Of a stretch of DNA of 5,024 nt, positions 1-5,023 are shown in pieces. Source of the stretch: Planctomycetota bacterium (lineage in GTDB: Bacteria; Planctomycetota; MHYJ01; JACQXL01); contig JASEHY010000120.1 in NCBI GenBank assembly GCA_030018555.1, positions 1 to 5,024 on the forward strand, given 5' to 3'. Below the pieces are notes generated by a model. The model saw only the letters and a program-made list of their open reading frames with translations. It had not been told where the DNA came from and did not search any database. How positions within the stretch are numbered: position 1 is the stretch's first letter; each line of letters starts with the position of its first letter. The position numbers and the translations under genes were made by a program.

Positions 1-2
1 AG

Positions 3-47
3 GGCGGGGAAATATCAGAAGAGAAACCACAAGTTCAAAAGTTATGA
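3..47 (+). other. Possible C-terminal end of a convergent gene
   Basis: The plus-strand frame starting at base 3 is open from the window edge and would read GGEISEEKPQVQKL before a TGA at 45-47. The composition is plausible for a protein tail, but the stretch is short. The frame from base 1 is also open, to a TAA at 58-60, so the choice is not secure. On the minus strand no ribosome site or convincing start for rpsR, the usual gene after ssb, is present here. A weak 5-bp inverted repeat (33-37 with 45-49, GTTCA/TGAAC) lies in the same stretch, with no U-run. Confidence 0.2.
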
Positions 48-56
48 ACCACTACT

Positions 57-494
57 CTAAAATGAGATATTCTCTTCAGTATTATCATCAGGAATTTCTT
101 CCGGTGGTGTAACAGGGATATCTTCTTCCTTTGCCGATTTATCAACCGCAGTCAATTCAGATTTGGCTCTATCTCCGATAAACTGGACGCGGTTTGCGAC
201 CACTTTAATTTTAGAGTGTTTTTGTCCATCTTTTTCCCACCTGTCTAATTTGAGATTGCCTTCCACCAGAACAGGACGTCCCTTTTTCAGGAAGGTCGCA
301 CAACTTTCTGCCTGTTTCCTCCATACGACGATATCAACAAACAAAACATCCTCTTTCTTTTCGCCGGTGGAAGTTACATAGACATTATTGACCGCAAGTC
401 CGAATTTACAGACCGCAATCCCCTGTGGGGTGTAACTTAATTCCGGGTCACGAGTGAGATTACCCATTAAAAATACTCTATTCATACTTCCCAT
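57..494 (-). CDS. ssb: Single-stranded DNA-binding protein
   Basis: Coats single-stranded DNA during replication, repair and recombination, and recruits partner proteins through its C-terminal tip. The OB-fold domain runs from about residue 4 to 109: MNRVFLMGNLTRDPEL at 4-19, FGLAVNN at 31-37, FVDIVVW at 52-58/59 and VLVEGNLKLDRW at 75-86. Aromatic residues F52, W59 and W86 are at or near the usual DNA-stacking positions. The tail (110-145) is short, acidic and proline-containing, and ends in ENISF rather than the classical DDDIPF. The first ATG (492-494) has GAGG 10 nt upstream and gives MGSMNRV. Most family members begin at MNRV, so Met4 (483-485) is an alternative, but its site would be 19 nt away. 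Total length 145 aa is normal to slightly short. Confidence 0.95.
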   Translation of the reverse strand: MGSMNRVFLMGNLTRDPELSYTPQGIAVCKFGLAVNNVYVTSTGEKKEDVLFVDIVVWRKQAESCATFLKKGRPVLVEGNLKLDRWEKDGQKHSKIKVVANRVQFIGDRAKSELTAVDKSAKEEDIPVTPPEEIPDDNTEENISF

Positions 495-500
495 ATTATT

Positions 501-520
501 TTATCCTCATTTATCCTCAT
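501..520 (-). repeat. Perfect tandem decamer carrying the ssb Shine-Dalgarno site
   Basis: ATGAGGATAA occurs twice with no gap in the minus strand (511-520 and 501-510). Each copy contains GAGG. The copy nearer ssb places GAGG 10 nt before the ssb ATG and is the likely ribosome site; the distal copy is 20 nt away. The rest of the 47-nt rpsF-ssb gap shows nothing else clear. Confidence 0.8.
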
Positions 521-541
521 TTGAAATGTTATATTAGTGTT

Positions 542-898
542 TTATACATTATCACTTCTACCAGAACTTGTTAATAAAGGTTCTTCCTTTAAACCCTTCT
601 TCTTTTTAACTGCGTTAGTTAATAAAATCAATGTCCTTAGAATAGAAATGGAGAGGTCGCATTCTTTTCTGATTTGTGATATACTGGTGGGATCTGTCTC
701 TAAATAAGCCAAATAATAAGAACCTCTGCGGTGGCCTTTTATCTTATAAGCAAGATTCCTATCAGCCCATTTATTTACTTGAATAATTTTCACTTTATAC
801 TTATTTAAGATAATGCTTATACTTTCAGGCAGTTTGTTATTATCTTTTCCTGCCTGAGCGGGGTCAACCAAAAACATTGCTTCATAGGACTTAAACAT
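542..898 (-). CDS. rpsF: 30S ribosomal protein bS6
   Basis: Small-subunit protein of the platform that works as a heterodimer with bS18. The 118-residue length is within the family range. Family features are the YEAMFLVDP start (residues 5-13), the central LAYKIKGHRRGSYYLAYLE stretch at 49-67, and LSISILRTLIL toward the end of the ferredoxin-like domain. The C-terminal tail after about residue 98 is lysine-rich (KKKKG) and then polar, and is probably flexible. The ATG has AAGGAG 6 nt upstream inside the pth coding region, and the first 8 nt overlap the pth end. Translation of the two is likely coupled. ssb follows after 47 nt, as in the common rpsF-ssb-rpsR order. Confidence 0.95.
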   Translation of the reverse strand: MFKSYEAMFLVDPAQAGKDNNKLPESISIILNKYKVKIIQVNKWADRNLAYKIKGHRRGSYYLAYLETDPTSISQIRKECDLSISILRTLILLTNAVKKKKGLKEEPLLTSSGRSDNV

Positions 899-1487
899 AG
901 ATTTCTCCTTCTGTGTGTCTATTATAGTTACTCATACTCTTTTCTATACCGTTCTCCATATAGAAAATAACTGATTCTACGGCTTTTTCAATAACTTGTT
1001 CCACTTCTCTCTCTTCAGCCCGACTGAATTTCTCAAGAACAAATTCCGATGGCTCAATAGTTTGGTGGAATCCTATACCGATACGAAGCCGATGGAATCT
1101 TGAAATTCCCAGTTTATCAATTATTGATTGCAATCCCTTATGACCTCCACTTGAGCCCTGGCGTCTGAACCTCGTACTCCCCATCGGTAAATTATAATCA
1201 TCTGAAATCACCAGAAGACTATCTGTCTGCCCTGACAAATGCCTCATTACTGCTGATACCGCCTCACCGGAGTTGTTCATATAGGTACAGGGTTTGACAA
1301 GTAGGACATCTTCGCTAAAAATACTTCCTTTACTTATCAAAGAATTACACTCTTTTTCCAGTTGAAAATATTTCCTTATTTTATACTGCTCGCTTTTTGC
1401 CAATCTGTCAAGCACCATAAATCCGATATTGTGTCGGGTTTTTTCATATCGTTTGCCCGGATTACCGAGTCCTACAATTATTTTCAC
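891..1487 (-). CDS. pth: Peptidyl-tRNA hydrolase (bacterial Pth1)
   Basis: Hydrolyses peptidyl-tRNA released from stalled ribosomes and so recycles tRNA. It is usually essential and acts in the cytoplasm. I start it at the GTG at 1485-1487, giving 198 aa beginning MKIIVGLGNPG, the normal family N-terminus, with GGAG 8 nt upstream. An in-frame GTG at 1509-1511 would add eight residues that do not look like Pth and lies inside a hairpin. Family motifs are GLGNPG at 6-11 with N9, the catalytic H19 in TRHNIGF, KPCTYMNNSG at 65-74 with N71, D96 in SDDYNLP, and GSSGGHKGL at 111-119. These match E. coli N10, H20, N68 and D93, but the position of N114 is K117. The last codons overlap the rpsF start by 8 nt (ATGTTTAA). 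Confidence 0.95.
   Translation of the reverse strand: MKIIVGLGNPGKRYEKTRHNIGFMVLDRLAKSEQYKIRKYFQLEKECNSLISKGSIFSEDVLLVKPCTYMNNSGEAVSAVMRHLSGQTDSLLVISDDYNLPMGSTRFRRQGSSGGHKGLQSIIDKLGISRFHRLRIGIGFHQTIEPSEFVLEKFSRAEEREVEQVIEKAVESVIFYMENGIEKSMSNYNRHTEGEIYV
905..910 (-). promoter_or_regulatory. Shine-Dalgarno site of rpsF, inside pth
   Basis: AAGGAG lies 6 nt before the rpsF ATG and encodes part of the last Glu-Gly-Glu codons of pth. This is a classical overlapping, coupled arrangement. Confidence 0.75.
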
Positions 1488-1495
1488 CAGGTTTG

Positions 1496-1499
1496 CTCC
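1496..1499 (-). promoter_or_regulatory. Shine-Dalgarno site that fixes the pth start
   Basis: GGAG sits 8 nt before the GTG at 1485-1487 and is free of the 1504-1528 stem. It supports the internal GTG over the one at 1509-1511, whose upstream region (rplY stop, stem strand) offers no comparable site. Confidence 0.75.
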
Positions 1500-1503
1500 A
1501 CTA

Positions 1504-1528
1504 CCCCGCACATAATTTATGTGCGGGG
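1504..1528 (-). other. Perfect 11-bp hairpin across the rplY stop / pth leader
   Basis: The arms CCCCGCACATA (1504-1514) and TATGTGCGGGG (1518-1528) are exact inverted repeats separated by 3 nt. In the minus-strand RNA the stem includes the last rplY codons and its TAA stop (1517-1519), and ends 16 nt before the pth GTG. No U-run follows, so it does not look like an intrinsic terminator. It could be an RNA-processing or stabilising element, or an insulator between the two cistrons. The structure is certain from sequence; the role is inferred. Confidence 0.8.
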
Positions 1529-2206
1529 CTTATGCTCCTTAGATGAATCCTTTTTCTCTTTTTCATCTTTTGCACCTTCTGTTTCTTCAGCAGGTTTCTT
1601 CTGGGTAATAACCTCTGGCTCTGCTAAAACGGCTTCTGCAGGTGCTGGAGCAACTTCTTCTACCTTAGGCATATGAATCCCCACCACAGTAACATTAGGA
1701 TTGACATTAGTGGTAATACCAGGAGGTAAAACTAAATCTTTTACTCTTAATAAAGCATTCATTTCTAATCCACTCACATCAACCTCAATCTTATCAGGGA
1801 TAGCGGTTGGTAGGCATTTGATATTTATATGCTTGAGAGTATGTTCTAATACCCCACCTTCTTTGGCGCCTTTAGGGATGCCTTTTAGAATTATTTCCAC
1901 CTGAATAGTAATTAGTTCGTCCATTGCTACTCTGGTAAAATCAATATGAGAGATGGATTCTTGGAAGGCATTATATTTTAGTTCTTTAACAATTACTTTT
2001 TCGGTTCCATCTGGTAAGGTCAGTTCAATAAGTCTTGTTCCGTATCCTATTAGTTTCCCTGCCTCTTTCTTATCAAGCAGAAGCATTTCATTCTTTCCTT
2101 TACCTCCGTACAAAACAGCAGGCACAAGGTTATTCCGTCTTAAACGTCGGCATTCTTTAGAACCTTTTTTATCTCGTCTTTCTACTTTTACTACAGATAT
2201 CTCCAT
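1517..2206 (-). CDS. rplY: 50S ribosomal protein bL25, long CTC/TL5 form
   Basis: Binds 5S rRNA at the central protuberance of the large subunit. At 229 aa this is the two-domain CTC (general stress/TL5) form, not the short form of about 95 aa found in E. coli. The N-terminal L25 domain (about 1-95) shows the basic start with RRLRRNNLVPAVLYGG near 20-35 and NAFQESISHIDF near 79-90. The C-terminal beta domain (about 98-180) has the typical KGIPKGAKEGGVLE at 108-121 and IPDKIEVDVSGL at 136-147. Residues 181-229 form a low-complexity Ala/Pro/Glu then Lys/Glu/Asp tail, probably disordered. The start has a poor ribosome site: the nearest GAGG is 16 nt away. The gene lies 32 nt after prs, and its stop codon sits within a strong hairpin shared with the pth leader. 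The prs-ctc-pth order is conserved in many bacteria. Confidence 0.95.
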   Translation of the reverse strand: MEISVVKVERRDKKGSKECRRLRRNNLVPAVLYGGKGKNEMLLLDKKEAGKLIGYGTRLIELTLPDGTEKVIVKELKYNAFQESISHIDFTRVAMDELITIQVEIILKGIPKGAKEGGVLEHTLKHINIKCLPTAIPDKIEVDVSGLEMNALLRVKDLVLPPGITTNVNPNVTVVGIHMPKVEEVAPAPAEAVLAEPEVITQKKPAEETEGAKDEKEKKDSSKEHKPRT

Positions 2207-2238
2207 AAATTTACTTTTTCATCCTCAATGTTTTCAGG

Positions 2239-3186
2239 TTATATAAAAAGTGAACTCACTGATTCACTATTATGTATTCTTCTGATAGTTTCACCCAGCA
2301 AATCCGCAATGGACAATATTTTTATAAACTGTTTTGCTTTAGAGTTATGAAGTGGTATTGTATCTGTCAGAATCACTTCCTTGAATCTGGCTCGTGTTAT
2401 TTTTTCCACTGCATTAGCGCAAAGAATGGCGTGAGTAGCACAGACATAAATATTCTTTGCGCCTTTTTCTCTTAGGACCTGCGCCGCTTCGCTTAATGTT
2501 GTTGCGGTTGATATCATATCGTCAACCAGAAGCACATTCTTACCATTAACATTTCCGATGATATGCATCACCTCTGTCTGTTTTGAGCCGATACGTCTTT
2601 TGTCAACAACAGCCAGGTCCACATTAAGTTTCTTTGCATAAGACCTTGCCATCTTTATTCCACCTACATCTGGTGATACCACGACCAGATTAGGTATATT
2701 AAGTCTCTTGAGATAATCTATCATTACTGGTGCCGCATAAAGATGGTCAAGCGGGATATCAAAAAACCCCTGTATCTGCGCGGCGTGCAGGTCTATGGTA
2801 AGAACTCTATCCACACCCGCGGTTTTAATCAGGTTCGCTACTAATTTTGCGGTAATAGGAACTCGCCCCTCGGCTTTGCGGTCCTGACGGGCATAGCCAA
2901 AATACGGAAGCACTGCTGTAATTCTTTCTGCCGACGCCCGCCTTAAACAATCTATAATAATAAGCAATTCCATTAGATTCTCATTGGTCGGAGTAAAGGT
3001 TGATTGAATCACAAAGACATCAGCACCTCTTACATCGTCATTAATCTTAACATCTATCTCGCCATCTGGGAATCTACTGACACTGATATCACCTACTTTG
3101 ACACCGAGTTTGGCGCATACTTTTCTGCCTAAATCACGACTTGCGTTACCGCTGAACACCTGCAAACGATTTCTCAAACCTATCAT
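2239..3186 (-). CDS. prs: Ribose-phosphate pyrophosphokinase (PRPP synthetase, class I)
   Basis: Makes PRPP from ribose-5-phosphate and ATP, feeding purine, pyrimidine, histidine, tryptophan and NAD synthesis in the cytoplasm. At 315 aa it has the normal length of class I enzymes. Visible motifs are FPDGE at 39-43, the ATP/Mg region YFGYARQDRK at 95-104, DLHAAQIQGFF at 132-142 with catalytic-region H134, the flexible-loop KRR at 196-198, and the PRPP-binding strand-loop VLLVDDMISTATT at 218-230. That loop differs from the common DDMIDTGGT or DDIIDTAGT, and the nearby THAILCANA replaces the usual THPVLSG-like segment. The ATG has an AGGAG site 9 nt upstream, placed inside the last codons of glmU, and the genes are 2 nt apart, indicating translational coupling. 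The glmU-prs pairing is a widely conserved order. Confidence 0.96.
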   Translation of the reverse strand: MIGLRNRLQVFSGNASRDLGRKVCAKLGVKVGDISVSRFPDGEIDVKINDDVRGADVFVIQSTFTPTNENLMELLIIIDCLRRASAERITAVLPYFGYARQDRKAEGRVPITAKLVANLIKTAGVDRVLTIDLHAAQIQGFFDIPLDHLYAAPVMIDYLKRLNIPNLVVVSPDVGGIKMARSYAKKLNVDLAVVDKRRIGSKQTEVMHIIGNVNGKNVLLVDDMISTATTLSEAAQVLREKGAKNIYVCATHAILCANAVEKITRARFKEVILTDTIPLHNSKAKQFIKILSIADLLGETIRRIHNSESVSSLFI

Positions 3187-3188
3187 TA

Positions 3189-4457
3189 TTAAATTCTCCT
3201 ATTAGACACAGGTTTTGCTGGTATTCCGACGACCGTAGCATCTTCCGGCACATTATATCCTTTTGTTACCACCGCACCGGCGCCGGTCTTTGAACGTCTG
3301 CCCATTCTCACCGGTGCCACCAGAACCGTTCCGCTTCCAGTTGAGGCGCCGTCTTCTATTACCGTCTGTTCCTTACGCACCCCATCATAATTAGCAGTAA
3401 TTGTTCCGGCACCAATATTAACATCCGCACCGATAATTGCATCTCCTAAATAACTCAAATGCTTTGCCTTAGAATTACGACCGAGCCGGGTCTTTTTGGT
3501 CTCGGTAAAATTACCGACCCCGGCACCATCTTCAAGAACCGTTCCCTTTCTCAAATGACTGAAAGGTCCAACCTGACATCTTTCACCTATAAGCACTCCG
3601 GAATGGATAACGGTAAAGGGATAAATTATTGTCTCTTTACCTATTAACACTTCCTCCTCTATATAAGTATTTTCAGGGTCAGTAATTATTACGCCTTTCT
3701 GTTGAAAACCATCAATTATCCTCTGTCGCATTATCTTTGCGGCGGTATTTAACTCATCTGTTGTGTTCACTCCCAGGCATTCAGCGGGGTTTTCTGCTAC
3801 TAATGTCTTTACCTTCTTACCTTCTCTGGCAAAGACATCAATTACTTTTGGCAGATAATACTCTCCGTTTGATGGATTAGGTTTCACCTTCTTGAGCGCA
3901 TCAAAGACCTTGTTATCAAAGACATAAGTGCCCGAATTTATTTCCTTTATCTTTTTCTGTTTCTCGCTACATTCTTCTGCCTCTACAATACCTTTCAATC
4001 CCCCTTTTTTATCTCTGATAATGCGTCCGTAAGAACCCGCCACATCTAAACTGCAGGTAAGAACGGTAGCGGCTGTTTTAAGAGAGTTCTGATGAACTTG
4101 AATGAGTCCTTTTAGCAAAGTTGGGTTTATTAACGGTGTATCACCGCTCAGCACCAGAATGCTCCCCTTATGGTCTTTCAGGAATTGAGCGGTTGTTTCC
4201 AGTGCATCAGCGGTTCCTTTTAACTCATTCTGCCTTACCCAAGACACCTGTTCATCCTTGAAAGCGTCTTTTACCTTCTCCGCCTCGTATCCGATGACCA
4301 CATAGACCTTTTCTAACTCTATCTCTTTAAGGGTCTTAAAGGTATAATATAAAAGTGGCTTACCGCATATCTCCTGTAACACCTTTGGGTAAGGAGAGAA
4401 CATTCTTGTTCCCTTACCTGCAGCAAGAACCACTGCTGCGACCTTGTGGTTACTCAT
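3189..4457 (-). CDS. glmU: Bifunctional GlmU: GlcN-1-P acetyltransferase / GlcNAc-1-P uridylyltransferase
   Basis: Cytoplasmic enzyme that makes UDP-GlcNAc for peptidoglycan and LPS. The C-terminal domain acetylates glucosamine-1-phosphate and the N-terminal domain transfers UMP from UTP. The nucleotidyltransferase domain (about 1-235) has LAAGKGTRM at 11-19, K25, GTADA at 81-85, SGDTPL at 104-109 with D106, YGRI at 143-146, N174 and N231. The left-handed beta-helix (about 255-412) keeps R303, K321, H333, Y336, N347, Y357, S375 and A393, matching E. coli R333, K351, H363, Y366, N377, Y387, S405 and A423. At 422 aa it is short for the family (about 450-460). The loss falls between N231 and R303, and the end (GIPAKPV) departs from the usual GlmU tail. 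No good Shine-Dalgarno site precedes the ATG (GAG directly abuts it), so translation probably depends on coupling to the lipoprotein gene 8 nt upstream. Its stop lies 2 nt before the prs start. Confidence 0.95.
   Translation of the reverse strand: MSNHKVAAVVLAAGKGTRMFSPYPKVLQEICGKPLLYYTFKTLKEIELEKVYVVIGYEAEKVKDAFKDEQVSWVRQNELKGTADALETTAQFLKDHKGSILVLSGDTPLINPTLLKGLIQVHQNSLKTAATVLTCSLDVAGSYGRIIRDKKGGLKGIVEAEECSEKQKKIKEINSGTYVFDNKVFDALKKVKPNPSNGEYYLPKVIDVFAREGKKVKTLVAENPAECLGVNTTDELNTAAKIMRQRIIDGFQQKGVIITDPENTYIEEEVLIGKETIIYPFTVIHSGVLIGERCQVGPFSHLRKGTVLEDGAGVGNFTETKKTRLGRNSKAKHLSYLGDAIIGADVNIGAGTITANYDGVRKEQTVIEDGASTGSGTVLVAPVRMGRRSKTGAGAVVTKGYNVPEDATVVGIPAKPVSNRRI
3196..3200 (-). promoter_or_regulatory. 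Shine-Dalgarno site of prs, inside the glmU end
   Basis: AGGAG lies 9 nt before the prs ATG and is read as part of the final Arg codons of glmU. Ribosomes finishing glmU therefore pass directly over the prs start region. Confidence 0.75.
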
Positions 4458-4465
4458 CTCAATTA

Positions 4466-4939
4466 TTATTTCGGCGTCTCGGGGCTGACTAATTTCTCTA
4501 ATTCCTCTATTGCTCTATCCACGCCATCCTTTTGTTCCCTTAACTGTTTAAGAAGCACCAGCACCGAAGATTGTAATTGCTGTGTAAGTTTCTCTGCCGC
4601 TGCATCCTTCGTCTGTTTTACCTTCTCAATTTCGTTATTAATCGCCGTTAATCTTTCCTCCAACTGCTTCAAGATGTTCTGCTTTTCAGTATAAATTTCC
4701 GCCTTCAACTCTGTTTTTAGAGTATAATCCTTCTTAATCTCGGTTATCTGTTTAGTGATTTCTGCCTCCAACTTGTTCACAGCATCCTTTAATAACTTGG
4801 TCTGTTCGGTAACAATCTCTGTTCTTGTCTTCTTTATTTCCTCCTGAACAAACCCCTTAGATGCGCAGCCGGTAGCCAAACTGGCTCCGATTAATATCGG
4901 AATCGCCAGCACCCCGCTCCTCAGCAACCTTTTCCTCAT
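4466..4939 (-). CDS. Putative coiled-coil lipoprotein, unknown function
   Basis: This 157-residue protein matches no family I can name. The N-terminus is a lipoprotein-type signal: a basic n-region (MRKRLLR), a hydrophobic core at about residues 9-22, and a lipobox-like A-T-G-C with the only cysteine at position 25. The lipobox has Ala at -3, which is acceptable but not the consensus Leu. The mature part (about 133 aa) is almost entirely charged helix, with no proline between residues 26 and 152. Heptad-type spacing is visible, for example L50-V54-L57-I61-I68, so a periplasmic coiled coil anchored to a membrane is likely. The start follows an excellent Shine-Dalgarno site. Two in-frame TAA codons end the gene, and glmU begins 8 nt later, so the two are probably cotranscribed. 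It could be a small Lpp-like envelope spacer or an adaptor, but the sequence does not decide this. The gene is confident; the function is unknown. Confidence 0.85.
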   Translation of the reverse strand: MRKRLLRSGVLAIPILIGASLATGCASKGFVQEEIKKTRTEIVTEQTKLLKDAVNKLEAEITKQITEIKKDYTLKTELKAEIYTEKQNILKQLEERLTAINNEIEKVKQTKDAAAEKLTQQLQSSVLVLLKQLREQKDGVDRAIEELEKLVSPETPK

Positions 4940-4943
4940 ACAT

Positions 4944-4950
4944 CCTCCTT
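4944..4950 (-). promoter_or_regulatory. Strong Shine-Dalgarno site of the lipoprotein gene
   Basis: AAGGAGG stands 4 nt before the ATG at 4937-4939. It is the best match to the anti-Shine-Dalgarno sequence in the window, although the spacer is short. An overlapping ATG at 4941-4943 is out of frame. Confidence 0.8.
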
Positions 4951-4984
4951 TCTTTTTAGAGCCAGTTAGACCAAAGGAAGTTAT

Positions 4985-5023
4985 CCGCCGAAGGCGCCCC
5001 TACGGGCGACCGTTTGAGCGTCG
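4985..5023. repeat. GC-rich patch with back-to-back small hairpins, possible dispersed-repeat fragment
   Basis: About two thirds G+C in an otherwise AT-rich window. CGCC-GAA-GGCG (4986-4996) and CGCCC-CTAC-GGGCG (4995-5008) are adjacent palindromes that share two bases, and CGAC/GTCG (5007-5010, 5020-5023) could form a third. The CGCCCCTACGGGCGACC core resembles GC-rich intergenic repeats seen in many environmental genomes; that resemblance is from memory. The element is cut by the window edge, so neither its ends nor its copy number can be seen. I see no promoter in the remaining leader to 4951. Confidence 0.35.

Noticed and set aside
33..49. GTTCA/TGAAC inverted repeat as an operon terminator
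   Set aside because: Only 5 bp with low GC, and no U-run on either strand.
163..381. Plus-strand open frames opposite ssb, pth, rplY, prs, glmU and the lipoprotein gene
   Set aside because: All lie antisense to strongly recognised genes, have no family-like sequence and are explained by codon bias on the other strand.
483..485. ssb start at Met4 (MNRV)
   Set aside because: It matches the family N-terminus, but GAGG would be 19 nt away; the first ATG has it at 10 nt. Kept only as an alternative.
1509..1511. Upstream in-frame GTG as the pth start (206 aa)
   Set aside because: It lies inside the 11-bp stem, has no ribosome site, and adds eight residues (MRGSGANL) foreign to the family; the GTG at 1485-1487 has GGAG 8 nt upstream and gives MKIIVGLGNPG.
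1504..1528. Hairpin as a Rho-independent terminator
   Set aside because: The stem is strong, but the minus strand continues TAGTGGAGC, without a U-run, and on the plus side CTTATGC also lacks one.
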